Source of the DNA: Eudromia elegans
Taxonomy: Eukaryota; Chordata; Aves; Tinamiformes; Tinamidae
Assembly (NCBI GenBank): GCA_003342815.1
Contig: PTEX01000035.1
Span: 62,001-126,000 of the forward strand
Length of the DNA stretch: 64,000 nt
Direction of reading: 5' to 3'
Both the position numbers and the translations under genes were made by a program. Shown here piece by piece: positions 1 through 13,460 of this stretch (position 1 is the first letter of the stretch; every line of letters starts with the position of its first letter). The notes below the pieces were generated by a model. The model searched no databases. It saw nothing but the letters and a program-made list of their open reading frames with translations, and was not told the origin of the DNA.

Positions 1-1965
1 ATGTGGAAATAAAAGTTCCCCTGTAGCCCAGTGCTTTAAATCTTTTGAGATATACTGACTTAATAATAGCCCTATACAAATAAGAGAACTCTTCACTTTG
101 AATCTGTAAATCAAAAACCAAACATTATTGTCCCCCTGAGACGGACATTTTTGGAAAGACAGCTATTGGAAATTTAAGGCTACTGCTAGGGTGATCTCTT
201 GTTAAACATTTTACCAAACATTACAAGTGCTTCATGGTCCCTCTGACATCTATAAATGCCTAGCTTCCAAGAAGGCATATGCAGTCACCACGAGTCCCCT
301 CATTTTAAACTGGGATGAAATTATTTCCATATAAAGTGTGTGCCAGAGCCTCCCCCTTCCCCACAGCATTAGCTGGCTGTTCTTTTTGATAGCAAATGGT
401 GCTTCATCATCAGCAAAACAATCAATCACGAAGACTTCTGTCTATAAACCTAGTACAAAATGACTATCCAGAAAGTCTTCTGAGATGTCCAGTTCTTCAT
501 AGACTTTTAAAACCCTAGAGGAAAGCCTAGAAACATCGTGTACTCAGCAGTAAAACATCACTGAAAAGCTTGCATGATTACAGCATGACGATTCCCAATC
601 CAATATCTTATCTCCAACAGTGACCCTAAGCAAATACTGGGGAAGAAGTAAAAACATGGCAAGCATGTAAGACAACTGTCAATAACTCCCTAAAATAAAA
701 GACACTTTATCAACATAAGCTAATTCTGTGTTGGCTTTATACAACAAATGCAGTGAAACCGATTGATTTGTCCAACAAATAAATAAATAAATAAGTTAAT
801 TAATTAATTTTGGCCTAGGAAGAATTGGCGAGTATACCAGACACCAGTAAGCATGACTTGCAGAAAACATTATCTGCAAGGGAAGATGGAAAGAACTGGA
901 GCTTAGCTAGACAAAATTAGATAGCAGAGACACAATATGTTTTTTTAAATACAAAATGGCTACTGCAAAGTGCAAGCTAACAATCTCTTCCCTATATCTA
1001 CAGTGACAAGAGGTGACAGGTTTAATGGCAAGAATTATTTTTTTAAACACTAGGAAAAAATATTCAAGAGTAAAGGTAGTGAATGAATCCCTGCTATAGA
1101 TGCCTTGGGTGTTAAAACATAGCTATAAGGTTTTGGAACAAGTTAGACAAACCTCTCTCAGCATTAGCTAACATGTTGCCTTGAGGCAGGGAGATGGAGT
1201 AGGTGATCTCTTGTGTTCCCTTTTAACCCTAAAATTCCACAGTTATTAGCAAAAATGCCACAATTCCACAATAAAAAAAGAAAACACAGAAAACTTCTCA
1301 GTTCACTGGCAAACAAAAGTGATTAAAAAACAGACACTATTTTCATTTACTGGTAAACCAATCTATTTAATAATGCTCCAGATAAAGGCAAAAGTTTGAA
1401 CATATTTGTGTTCTTCAGTTAGAAAGAAGCAAGACGCCATGGTCATTTTCAGGTTGTTTTCATATGAAGTTCATAAGTTCTTCAGGAAGAAAAAGAAAGG
1501 AAGTTATCTTTCTCTCTCTCTTTTCTTCTTTCCTTTTTTTCTCTCAGAATGGAGGCTACAAACTAAAACAAGATAAGGAAGCATTTCTATGAGGTGTGCA
1601 AGACATGCTAGGAGGAGACCTGCCACCTCTCATGAGATTTGGTACTTTAAAGGCACTGTGCTAAGTAGCATCATAGAGACAGGTAAGGAGACAGGTAACA
1701 TCACAGAGGTAAATATTTCTCCAACGATTTATGGGTGTCCAGCTTTAAATCCTCATTAAACAGTAAAGGAGTTAGAGAATGACAAAGTCCTATGCAAGGC
1801 CCAGACTTAAAGTCCTTCTGATTTTTATGTCTTTTTCCTAAATAGAAAATGGAATAATTCCACCTAAGGGAAGTGAATAGTATAATTCACTTGGGTGGGG
1901 GATTCACCCAAGACCTGCTTTGCATCCCTAGCAAAGGTGACATTTCCCACACTGTAGGCACATAC
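1..1965. other. unique AT-rich non-coding stretch
   Basis: No gene or recognisable mobile element is seen. It contains an AAAT/TTAA low-complexity run (776-809). A long plus-strand pyrimidine tract (1505-1545) ends in CAG and resembles a splice acceptor; the sequence after it reads 14 codons and then a stop, so it is noted only as a possible short terminal exon. The rest looks like ordinary intron or intergenic DNA. Confidence 0.55.
776..809. repeat. AAAT/TTAA low-complexity microsatellite
   Basis: About four AAAT units are followed directly by three TTAA-type units. This is a simple repeat with no visible link to a mobile element. Confidence 0.8.
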
Positions 1966-2115
1966 CTTTACTACTGCGCTAGCTACCTCTGCTATTGCTG
2001 TAGCTCTTTCTGCCAGGTCAAAACCCAGGATTCCCTCACGCAGAACAAAAACACTTTCTAGCCAAGCATGCTTTGAAACGAACGCTTCCGTTATGAGTAG
2101 CTTTGACAAATCCAT
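1966..2115 (-). other. exon-like open stretch, unconfirmed
   Basis: On the minus strand an ATG at 2115 opens 50 codons that run in phase 0 to an AAG|GTATGT donor-like site (GT at 1965-1964). An in-frame stop lies four codons upstream of the ATG. The peptide begins MDLSKLLITEAFVSKHAWLE and continues with alternating hydrophobic and acidic or basic residues, ending ...EVASAVVK. A GC- and CpG-richer patch lies just upstream of this ATG on the same strand (2190-2460), where a promoter or 5' UTR would sit. I do not recognise a family. It could equally be a chance open frame. Confidence 0.2.
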
Positions 2116-2189
2116 GTTTTCCAGTCAGTGGCAAACTCAAGCATTTCACTTGCGTCTCCCAAAATCCCTGGCCTGGCCGGATTTCCTTC

Positions 2190-2460
2190 CAGAGTGAAGT
2201 GGAGGTAACACCTGCACAGAGTGGACCCTCTCCCAAGCATCGGGCTGGGGCAGGCAGGCAGCCCCCAGCCCCTCTTGCTTGCCGTGCCCTAGGGAAGGTG
2301 CCCACGGCCTTCAAAGGCATTCCAGGGTGGGCGCTAACAAGAAGCAGAGGTGCTGGAGAAGAGCAGAGCTCCACGGCCTCCAGAAGAGGAGATGCCACGG
2401 AGCTGCGCCAGCCCAAAGGAGCAGCAGGGAGCTCGAGAGAAACACAGAGATGCGGTTAGT
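2190..2460. other. small GC- and CpG-richer patch
   Basis: This patch has clearly higher GC and about nine CpGs against a strongly CpG-poor background. On the plus strand it is bounded by a TTTCCTTCCAG acceptor-like site (AG at 2191-2192) and a GCG|GTTAGT donor-like site (GT at 2455-2456). Both strands stay open over most of it, as expected of GC-rich DNA with few stops. It may be a promoter or first exon for the minus-strand stretch next to it, a non-coding exon, or simply a GC-rich island. Confidence 0.35.
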
Positions 2461-5400
2461 ATTTTTTAAATTAATATTCTTTTTGTCTTCCCTACCCTCT
2501 CTGGTTTCCCCTCCTCCTCCTCCCTTAAGTTTATAGCTTGTAAAACCGCATGAAGAGAGCACAGCTGAAGGCTGCAGCCCAATTAACGTCCATTTGGATT
2601 AACCCAGGGCCCTTGCAAACCTGTCCCAAACAGCCCCCCAAAAGTTTCTCTTCCTCTGCAACCCCATCTAGGCCTACACTGCTGCTTCTCAGGGAAAATA
2701 CAAGGAAAAGGACCACAGGATTATTCAGGACCCTGTGCCATGGTACCGCAGCTAATGGGACTGCCAACAAAGCCAGACCACATCAGGCACAAAACTTATG
2801 TAGACTTGTAAACTTTTAGTGCTGGCAAAATATTATACAAGCATTATCTACTCAGAGCTTGTGTTTGTTTTTATGGATTGTTATTTCTTGCAAAATCAAT
2901 ACCAAAACATGACCAAAATGCCGCCAGCTATGTGAAAATCACAGCACCCAGCAGATGAGCTCCAGGGCTTTAGCAGATCTGCTGCGGAAAGACAGATCTA
3001 TCAACATATTACAAAACAAGCAGGTAGCTCCCAAAAATGTAGGTTGTCCTCCCAAAACTCCACTGCTTTAACCCTTCACAAACTAACTGGATGCAGCCAC
3101 GATGGGAGCGTGAACAGGGGAGGCCAAGACTCGTCTCTCTGGGCCGTGCTAAAACCTTCCTGAACTGAAAACACAGCTAGTTACAGAGCACAACTTTCAC
3201 CAGCTGACAAGACTGGCAACCCTGCACATAACAGAGAAATTTAATGAGGTTTCAATATGTCACACCAGTGGAGCTAAATTAGAGCTACTATGACTGTCAA
3301 TGACGTTATCCCGCTAACTTCTCACCCTGGACATATAAATGGCTCCTGAAGAACATGACTTGTCTGAGCATTAAATTGAACACGAGTTTGAATAGCATAA
3401 TTAAAGATCACATGAATCCACTCATGTTAAATGTGCTGAAAGACTTCAGACGCTAGCATAAATACAGGCTAATCTCTGGGGAAGGATTAGTGTGATAAAG
3501 ATGACTACAGACCCACAGTTTAATTTTGTCATGTAGATGCTCCCTGTAGGCACTGCAGAGAGATATTTTTCTAAAATAGAAAATGAGGCTTTCTTTCTGG
3601 AGGCCTGAAAATCCAAAGCTTAAGAAAAAAAAAATGTTATTCAACCTTGTAAAAACAGAAGGCTGTAACTGCCAAATGTAAAAGGGTATTGAATAGCATC
3701 CACAATCATCCAATTTAATGAGACTTTGGAGTCTTGATGCCAACTCTAGTGGCCAGGGTGCAAATATATAACCTATCCACTAATTTAATATGTCATAAGC
3801 CATATCTTCTATAATATGCACAGTGCACATATGAGTACAGTAACACAAAAAATTGTTTAGACTAGTAAGCAAAGTCATGAGTATTAAACAACTAGTTCAA
3901 AAGCCTTTAGAATAAGTAATCTGAGAATATATTAAGATTTTAAAGATTTATTCAAACTAGATCAGATTTTTTTTTCCAAAGAGTTCTGTATACCTGAAAC
4001 TGCCCATGTCAAACACCTAATAATACCAACTACTGAGTGAACAAGCTATATAACCACATAGACTCACCATGAGAAAAAGCTACCAGCTAGTAAACTGCCA
4101 AATTTCCTACAGAAACTCACATAAAATAAACTCCAAGCATACTAATCTCTACTGGGTTTGCCCCATATCATAGGTATAGCTCTACTTACATTGAATTTAG
4201 TAAAAAGACAAGCTTAGAGATCACCAAAAAGCTGCTGGGTAGGGGTGCATGTATGCAAGATATAATGCGCTGGAATAGGATCTATACTGCTCAAATTACA
4301 AACTAATCCTAAACAAAATCTTTTAGCTGTGTGATAAGGAGGTAAGAAATTCTAATTTATACAAAAATGAGACTGAACTATTTAAAAAAGGTATAAAAAC
4401 ATATATGCAACCTGTGCCTAGATTCGTCATTTTCTACCTGTCCAACCCTGTACTGTCATAGTCAATAAAATAAGAACTGAGCAAAATTAGAATGAGAAAC
4501 ACCATGATTCAGTGAGGGATTTATATAAATATGTAAATTTTGTTTCAACTAGAAACAGTACTCTAATGTGTCTTAACTGGTTATGAAAAAAAAAATCCTA
4601 AACCAAATACATTTTCCCAAAAATCAAGATTTTTTAATCACAGGCAAAAAAACAAGTTGTAAAGTTTTAGTTCAGCTGTCTTTATTTCTGAAAGCTCAGT
4701 CAATGAACTTGCAAGGTTGTGATAAAAACTTTAACTTGAGACAGCCTCTGTCATAATATTGTAGCTACATTATGCTAAGTTTTAAACACACTGTGCTGTG
4801 TGAAGAAAAAAAAAAAAGGTTTACATCTCATTAAGTTAGGATTATTTTTTTCTCCAAGTTAAAAAACTGAATGAAGAGATACAAGAAAACAAACCCAAAT
4901 GCTAGAACAGGTGCAGACTATACACACTAGTTGCATAAAGGCCATTGAGAATAGTCTTAATATTCTGCCCTCTTAAAGAAATACTAAAGTATATTTAACA
5001 AGGCCCTTCTCCTCATACTTTGCTGCACTTCAAAAAAACCATTCACATCCAATCTGTAAATGAACATTTGTTTTGTGAAATAAAAAAATGCTGATAGAGA
5101 TCAGTGCCACCAAATATTTCTGTATTTTATACAATATATATGTCACAATGTAGGCAAACTGACACACCAACTATTATTCCCTGCCTTCATTGTTAAAAGA
5201 CAGATCTGGAAATTTCTTCCTACAATATGCTGACCTCACATAGCACTTCATCTATATTATCTATCCCATAAAGCAAGGAACATTCACCAGCATTTTTTTT
5301 TTTCCTAGAGAACAATACAATTTTACAGAAAGAAAACTGGTGGGGTGATCACCAGAAATTCCATCCTATTTTGCCCTCTATGAGCAAATGGGAAAGTTTT

Positions 5401-5788
5401 TGGTATTGTAATGAGGTCACCGGAAATAGTGCAGTGGTGAATATGAACAGGTCTTCATTAGGTGACTGCTGCTTTGTGGTCATTACTTGAGAATGATTTT
5501 GGATTATCATCTTATTTTTATTGGCTCTAGCTTAAAGATACCTTCTTCAGTTGGTGGAAAATAATGCTCCTTCTTTAGCTCTAAGAACAGCAGCCTAAGG
5601 CTGGAATGCTCTAAAGAAACCCAAGCTTTTGTAAAATGATGTCATATGCCAACTGTGCCAGGCAAATGTGTAGTAATAGCTAAAGCATTCTATAATTAAA
5701 ACAAGTCCCTTGTTAAAAGAGACTGAAAGTGATCAAAGCTCTTTTGTCTGCTCAGACACTTGATAGATGTGAAAAGAGTTTTGCTTAC
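2461..5788. other. unique AT-rich non-coding stretch
   Basis: No supported gene, RNA or mobile element was found. Short poly-A and poly-T runs are common. The open frames here are short, low in complexity or antisense to each other. Confidence 0.5.
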
Positions 5789-6010
5789 AGTGAAGATGGT
5801 GCTGTGGTTTCTGTCTCCATCTTAAGTGGCAATAGAGTGCACCCTGAGCTATGCTGCTTGCAAATAGAAGCAACGCAGCAAAACGAGCGCTGCAGAAGGG
5901 GCCTCTAACGCAAATTAGACAGGTATTTCCTGCCTCTGTGAGGCACAGTGCCTTTAAGGCTTGAAGCTGCCATTTAACAGGGAAAACTACTAACGCACAA
6001 AGATACCTCA
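5789..6010 (-). other. exon-like open stretch, unconfirmed
   Basis: On the minus strand a strong acceptor-like sequence (TTTCTTGCTTTTCTGTTCTAG, ending 6011) precedes 222 bases with no stop in one frame. They end at a CACT|GTAAGC donor-like site (GT at 5788-5787). The length is a multiple of three, so the exon would be symmetric (phase 1 at both ends). The frame stays open past the donor to a TGA near 5733. The middle holds several CpGs, unusual for this region. The peptide is cysteine- and alanine-rich with a short hydrophobic run (...FAALLLFASSIAQGAL...). No family is recognised. Confidence 0.2.
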
Positions 6011-8973
6011 CTAGAACAGAAAAGCAAGAAATGGTTTTGTCCACTCAGGCTAAAGGGACTGCTTGGTACCACCAGTCACTTGATTACAGCATGTGCTCGA
6101 TGACTACTCATTTAAAGTATTATGTTTCTACAATAGTTCACATTTGCCAAGAAATATTACATGTGAACGAATACTTTGATAATAAAGTCTTTCATCGATT
6201 GACACTCGCTCAGCTTGCATCTGACCTTATACCTGCTCTGTGTGCCAAACTGCCATAAAAGGTAACATAACTATAGAAACATACCATTTCTAGGAAAAAT
6301 AATTTCCCATCTAAATATACCTCAAAACATTTTTTTTTAATGCTACATTTTTTTTTTTTCTTCTGGACTTGTAGAACTACAAACATAACACAAGGCAGGC
6401 TGTTCTAACAATAGCCCTAGCCGTGTTTGCAAGAAACATACCTGGAAATTTTGAATTCAAGCCTTCTCTCCTAACATTTCCTCTACACTCCTAAGCAGCA
6501 AAAATCAAACATTACCAAACTGAAGTTTAAATCCTTCTGGTCAGTTTACCGGCTCTACTGTAACTGCTAGGTACTTGCCACTTTTCTTGTCAAGGACGCT
6601 ATGCAACAGTAAGCCTATATGAACCTTTTTTTTCTATTATAGAACTTCAGCTATGAAAAATTAACTTCATAAAGCGATTTTCAGTACACAGCAAAGAAAG
6701 GGATATTTTGGGTGCAGCATTCTACCTGTAATATTTGCAAAAAGGTACAAGAACAGAGTAAAACCAGAGACAGGTTTTGTTCATATTTTGTTAAATAATA
6801 TTTGTATGTTTGATTCTCTTGCTCTGATAATATTTTATTTTGTTTTGAGATGAACTTTTTAGTAAAGTTAAATCAAGTATTCCATTATCCTTTTAAACAC
6901 TTCAGATACACACCACACACTCCCTAAGGAAAGCAGAAGACTGATTCATGAATTGTGAACAAGAATTTCACAGATAAAAACTTGAAATATTAAGCTATTT
7001 CTGGTCCACTTGCAAAAACTAAATCATTCAAGGTAAAAACACGAGGTAAATCTTCATGACTCTGTTTTACTTTTGATCTAACCCTTTCCAATTCTTATAA
7101 ACTGTAATTGCTTAGGCCATCATTCCCCTATTCAAGTTTTTGGTTTTCTTTTTCCTGAGTACCAATGCTATAATATAAGTGGATTCTACTGTGTCAGATA
7201 CCTCTGTGTATCTCCCTAGCCCACAGACTGCTTTTGAAAAACGAATTGTAGAAAAAATATCAAACTGTTTACACAGGCAAGCCTGAAATTAAGCCATTTA
7301 CAGCGTTTCTAGACATACCCCCATTCTTCCAGATGTTCTACGACCTCTACTGCAGTTTAGTATAGGAAGGAATTTGACCTGTCTCTAAAATGCTTCATCA
7401 CTAAAAGCAATTATAATGATACTTGGCTTCCTGGAACAGTTTCCAGAAAGTTTTCATATTGGGATTTTTTCTATGCTTGTTTTATAGCAGGATTAATATG
7501 CATTCCTTATAGCTCTAAAAATATATATGTAATAATATCAGTGTTTCTTGTCTATTAATGGGTCTACTCATGTCCCCACTACTGTATTGCTAAACTCTTT
7601 AGCCTTTTCTATGCATTTCTTAATATCATTTGATTGAGCTATATTTGACTGAGTTAATTTCTGTCATCTTTTCTTCCACTCGCCATGAGGACAAGAAGGG
7701 ACATGCAGTTGCAGGGTTATTTTCATGCCATAGGACCCTAAATGCACGTTGAAATATTGTCATCCCTCAAGAGTGTCGACTCAGGGAATCATGATCACAC
7801 AGAATAAAATATCCAATGTATATTAAAAAAAAAAAGGCAGGAGGATGGGGAAAAGGAAACAACAATAACCACAATCACCACTACCCAGTGGGCCAGAGGA
7901 CATTCTAGTTCTGAGTAACCAGGATGACAGGAAAAAAGAATATTTCTTAGCAAAAGACCATGAAGAACTTGCATAAAACTGAAAGATCCCCAGAAGCTTG
8001 AAAGACAGGGGAACTACATCCTTGCAACCTCTTCCAGTTCAATGCTTCAAATGTCACTTCGATGGAAGTTAATAGGATATACAAGTCACTGTCCCGCTCT
8101 GAAGGCATCCATCCCTCATTGCATCTTCCCTCTCCTTTTTTTTCCAAATTTGCTGTTAAACAATGTAAGATGAAATAGAAGCAATTTGCATCACATTGTA
8201 CTGGACTCCAAGATACATCATCATCTAAGGCTGGAAATGAAAAAAAATGGAAACTGGAAGCCCACTATTTGGGCTCCAAGTTCATGACTTCTTTTTGAAA
8301 TGTCTGCATATTTGCCACCTCCGTAACCAAAAATATCATGATGACACAGTGGAAAGTTGATACAAAAATAATAAAGTATTTTAAAAATGTCTTGAGGAAA
8401 TTACTTCAGTTCTTATGAATGAACTCCAAAAATAAACATTATTCTCATTACACAACATGGTAAATTCCCAGCAAAGCTGCGTTTAAAGCTGGAGCAGAAA
8501 CAAGCCAAGCATTATCAAGAATTAACGTAATCCAGCATAGGTAGAAATGCTCTAGGCATTGCTAATGCTAATGCTCTGTATTAACTTCATTCAGCAACTA
8601 TTCCATTTTGTCGGTGGTTAAGCTTAGAGATAGACAGATACTTCATGGGTTATCCATCAATTATTGCCATATCATTGCATATTCCAGCCTCATCTAGGCC
8701 TGCAGACATGTGAAACTGTGCCTTTTTGCTATAGAAACAGAAGTTTATTCTGGTAAAATGACTGTTCTAGAAGGGCCGTGTTACAACTTCAGAATATTTT
8801 ATAAGCCAAAGCCTCAGCATATTATATTGAAATAGCTTTGTTCAATCAAAAATAATTAGAGCAAGCTGAACAGGTTTTAAATAGATAGTTGGATCTCTAA
8901 TCAACTAAAAGATCTGAAATTCTCTAGGATTGGCAAATCCTTTGCCACTTAATGTCAGCTTAATATCAACTTA

Positions 8974-9020
8974 ATGACATTGATGGTTCATCATCATTGA
9001 CAATGACATTGATGGTTCAG
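8974..9020 (+). repeat. imperfect tandem duplication
   Basis: The 18-base word AATGACATTGATGGTTCA occurs twice, separated by a short related spacer (ATCATTGAC-type). This looks like a local slippage duplication and no function is implied. Confidence 0.75.
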
Positions 9021-12000
9021 TGAAACATCTCCACACTTCCTTGTTGCGTATGTATTGAATCAAGACCTGTGATCCACCACTATGCAGGGGTGAACTTGCC
9101 ATGCCAAATTATGAAGATAGCAATATAAATAATCATATATTTGTAAAAGAGAAAATTTTACAAGGAAGATAAAACCTATTTGCAATTTATCATACACAAA
9201 TGCAGGAAGAACATATTTTTGCATCTGTCGTTAGGGTACAAAAGCTACATATTGCCCTAAGTCTTGCACCATGAGCATATGTTTTTTCTCCCCATTCCAA
9301 ATTTTATATTTATATTCAAAGTACTTTTATTGTGGTAGAGAGGAGAAACAAGCATCAGGAAGTGACTTGCTCTTGGTGTGGTAAAGGAAGCACAACATCT
9401 CCATAGAAGCTATTGTCAAAGTACAAATTAGTAGTTGAATTTTCTTGGAACTGTATCAGTTGCCTCTGTGTTTCCATTAACTAAAGAGACATTTTCATGC
9501 CGATTGCTCACCAGAATTGTAACAATCACATTTTAACCCAGTGAGGCAGGGAAAGTCCTGTTCTGTGGTGCTGGCCTGTTGCCTAGCAAAATGAGACCCT
9601 GATATATGACTGTGGCTCCTAGAAACTGTAACACACGAGTAATAAATAGTAATAAATAACAATGGATGAAGTGAAGCACCAGCTCACATCGGTGCCCTGG
9701 GTCTAACAGCATTTCTACATTTTCTACCACCAGTAGAGCTGAAATCAGGCCAGTAATTGTGGGAAGTTTTAGAAAAGTATGCCAAACGTAGACAAGATAA
9801 TAGTGTCTGTCGCCCTCTTTTTTTCTTCTCTTTTTTTTTTTTTTAATACCATTGTGGGGTTCCGTTTTTATTGTCTATCAATGACTTCCAGATTGTTTAC
9901 TCAGTTCACAAATAAAAATTAAAAGGATTTTGAAAGAGAGCGGTTAGAAAAAGTAACGGAAAACTGGAAAAGTACCAGAGCATTTCTTCAAAATGTAAGT
10001 AGTATCAAACTTCAAAATACAAAACTGGAGTAATCCTGACAATAAATATTCAATAAATTTATGAAAATAATCCAAAACACTGTGACAATTCCCATTGTCT
10101 TGTAAAACAATAAGCAGCCACCCAAGAAGCAAGCCAAAATAGTTTGTTTTGTAGCTGTAGGACCTTTTGTGCTATCATTTAAACTGATGAAACATCCATA
10201 GCCAAGATACTTTAATAAGAGAAAGAATAAAATTATTTCAGACATTTCAAACATGTAGTTATGCTTACTTAACTTCCATTTGTATATTGAAAAAGAGATG
10301 TTTTCTTATCAGAGCTATATTTTGGGCAGGTTTTATGATAAGTTTGTAAGAGTGCTCATTCAAAACTGGTAAAGGTTCACCTTCATCCTGTGTAATGGCC
10401 ACAGCCTCAACTGTGGCACAGTCAAGGTAACATAATTTTCTCTTTAGTGAGATTCAGCTGGTTGTATGTTTTGTGTAAATTAGCCTGCTCTGTTAGCTGA
10501 GAACCACTGAGGAAAGAAAAATTATGAAACTATGCAAAACTTATTTTGCCTGCACCCCGTCCAGAATTCATGCCTTAGAACAATGAATACAGACAGAGAA
10601 ACGGGGAGCACAAAATGCAGCATGTACAACACGGCATTGCTCACCACCTGGCACAAAGAACTCACAGGAACTAGATGCAGTTGCCGCTCTTTGCAATTAA
10701 AAGTAACACAACATTCTCACAGAGTTCCAAATTCTGGAAACATACATGGATCAATATGGAATATTTTTATTTGTGATCTATAACTAGAATCCTTGACAGT
10801 TTTTCAACTATCATGATCGGAACTGAGCATATTGTAGGCTGGTGACAATTTGTGCCGAGAGGTTCACAAATACAGCTGGTATCCCATTTATAAAAAGTGC
10901 ACTTTTAAGAGTTAATATGTGTTATAATGAAGTCACTGTTTGTATGGAACTAGTAGCAATTTTGTCATCGGGACATATGAGGATATCAAATGTCATCAGG
11001 ACATTTTATTTCTTTTAACATACTTTTAAATTTCAAATTACTTGAAAAAAAATAAGAAAAAAATCTGACGCATCTTTTCTTCTCTCTGCTGAGGGCAGTT
11101 TCTTTTTCCTTTGCACTTGCTGCAGACTTTTGCAGCTTTGGAATAGCCATCAGCAGCACTACCAGAGCTGAACAGCAAAACAAAATACACTAGTTTTGGG
11201 AAGTAAAAAACCTGGTGGTATCTCAAGCTAGGCATCCAGTAGATATCCCACACCTGCATTTATAAATGCTAGAGTGTACCATACCATGTCTCTGCTTATC
11301 TGGAAAATAACGCAGCTAGCAATGTTTAGCTTGCAAGCCTATAAAGCTGTTTTGAGGTCCATAAAATAACGAGAGTTCCTAAAAATAGATAGGCTATAAA
11401 TGCAAATGTTATTTTTTCATCTACCTTCATATGGACTGGATTTGTTTCATGCTCTATCATTTTAGGAGAGAGAGGATAAAGATGCTGCATAAAAATCTTA
11501 GACGTACAAAATGTTTAGTAAAAAAAAAAAAATGGTATTTAAGTGACACAGCAGCTGTTGGACTTTTTTGCCTTTTTTTTTTTTAAGTGATCAATCTTAT
11601 AATATTGTGTGACAATCTTCCTTTTTTCTTTTTTTTCCCCTGCTTCATCCCCATATTTCTCAATGAAGAATCAGGAGAAGTCAGAGAACAGGAACTGCTT
11701 TTCCACCCCCACAGTCTGGAGAACAGCAGCCATTGCCCAAAAAGGCATGGGAAAGGGTGAAGAATAATAGATACGGGAATTTTTCTTCCATTTTAAAACT
11801 TCTTACATAGGACTGACTGCGACATATGAGTAAGCTGAGGGGAAAACTGTGATACCAAAACTGGAAAGCACAGGTGAATCCCACACATCTGTAATTGCAC
11901 AGTATGCCTCACTCTCAGCATAATGCCAACATTATCCTGGGGAGGAAAATTTTCCAGGGAAGGACTGAGAAGACACATCCGACCACCTGAGCAGAAGCTG

Positions 12001-12749
12001 ATGGACTTCATATGGGAAGGGAAGTGAGCCAGATGAAACAGAGATTGCTACTGGAGGTGGAGGAGGAGAAAGTCGTGTCCCCCCTAAGCTCCTGTCTGCT
12101 TTCTGCCTCACTTGACTCACTCACCTCTTTCCATTCTCAGAGAGGTGAGATCACAAGAAACTTTTACAGGAGAAGGTATTTCCTCCAACGTTCTACAAGC
12201 ACAGCAGAGACTCTTCCAAATTAAGAGACACTATATACACAGGGAGAAGGCAGCACCTCACTGAATCTGCCAAATAAACTAGGTTTTGTTTAGGAAGTAG
12301 ATACCTTTTCATAGGAAGGCAACAAAGAATTGTCAGAGGCAAAAGGAGCACTTACTTGCCTAGGGATGTGCTTATGTGTTCTACTGCCTTGAGGCCAGAA
12401 AGAGGACAAGATGACCTTGCAATTAGTATCATATAAATAACAGACCTAGGTAATGCTATACAGAACAAATATATAAATTAAACCTCAACTTTTCAATGAT
12501 GCAGAACACTCAAAAAATATTCTGGAACCATGTTACAGCTAGAGCCAAAAAAGCCTGTGACAGAGACTGAGGTGATTTATTAATTAGGAAAAAAGACCAC
12601 TCATATTAAATTGTCTATACAGAAAAGGTATATATTAAATAACAGAAACAGATACAGGTCTACCAGGGTATCTACAATCTAGGGCATCTCAGCCTGTCTC
12701 TATAGACAAATATAAAGCAAGACAAAGAATGGAAAGCCAGTTAGATGGA

Positions 12750-12816
12750 TATACATATATATACACACACACAAACCCATACATACACACTTCCATACAT
12801 ACACACACACAGAGAG
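12750..12816. repeat. interrupted TA/CA microsatellite
   Basis: Runs of ATATAC, ACACAC and CATACATACAC alternate over about 65 bases. It is imperfect, so probably less length-variable than a pure dinucleotide array. Confidence 0.8.
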
Positions 12817-13374
12817 ACTGAAAATCTTCTTTAGTACTGAGAATTTTGGTGAACTGGAGTAAAGCAGGCACAGCTTCTTAGTATTTACTTAGATAAATGG
12901 AAGATGCAGGGCAGGGGGGTGGGGAAGAGTCCACAGAGCTGCTGGCAGTAGGTAAGTAACTAGAAACACTTTCTTACCCCTCTCTGGAGCACAATATGGG
13001 AACACAGTATTTCTCGTAGATGATGTACTTACTGGAAATCAAGAAGGCAAGAATTTTGGAGGCAGCTGTGTCTGCTTTACATGTGACCTGTCAAGGCTGT
13101 ACTTTAATGTATATTGAAGTTCTAGTCTTAGCAATAGTGAATTACTAACAAAAAGTTTATTTGAAAGGATGAAAGAAAAGGTATAATCAGTAGTGAGCAG
13201 GTGTAGTGAAGTAGTGAAAGGGGGACAGGAGGAAGAATAAGAAAACTTAAGAGATACTTTCAGGCCTAAACCTAAATTTATGTGATAGAAGAATCTGTCC
13301 AGAGTACCAGCTCACAGTTTCACGTAGATCTCCCAAGCTGCACGTCCTTCAGGCTCCTTGGTTCGCTCTGTAGG

Positions 13375-13460
13375 AGCTCTATTGCTCCTATCAGAGTATA
13401 GAGTATTAGATGAGACAACGGTCTACTGAGCCTGATGGCCTGCCTTCCACAGCAGGCAAT
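13375..13460 (+). mobile_element. old LINE (CR1/L3-type) 3' tail remnant
   Basis: The words TAGATGAGACAACGGTCT and ACTGAGCCTGATGGC line up with the well-known 3' tail of old amniote CR1/L3-type elements, whose consensus reads roughly 'TAGATGGACCATTGGTCTGACCCAGTATGGC'. Divergence is high and the upstream boundary is not clear. The match is recalled rather than computed, so it is a moderate to weak call. Confidence 0.35.

Larger units (their letters stand above)
6045..13370. other. unique AT-rich non-coding stretch
   Basis: No supported gene is seen. It contains a short tandem duplication near 8975-9020, several A/T homopolymers (for example 9827-9844 and 11520-11532) and a mixed CA/TA microsatellite at 12750-12816. 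Nothing else could be assigned. Confidence 0.5.
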
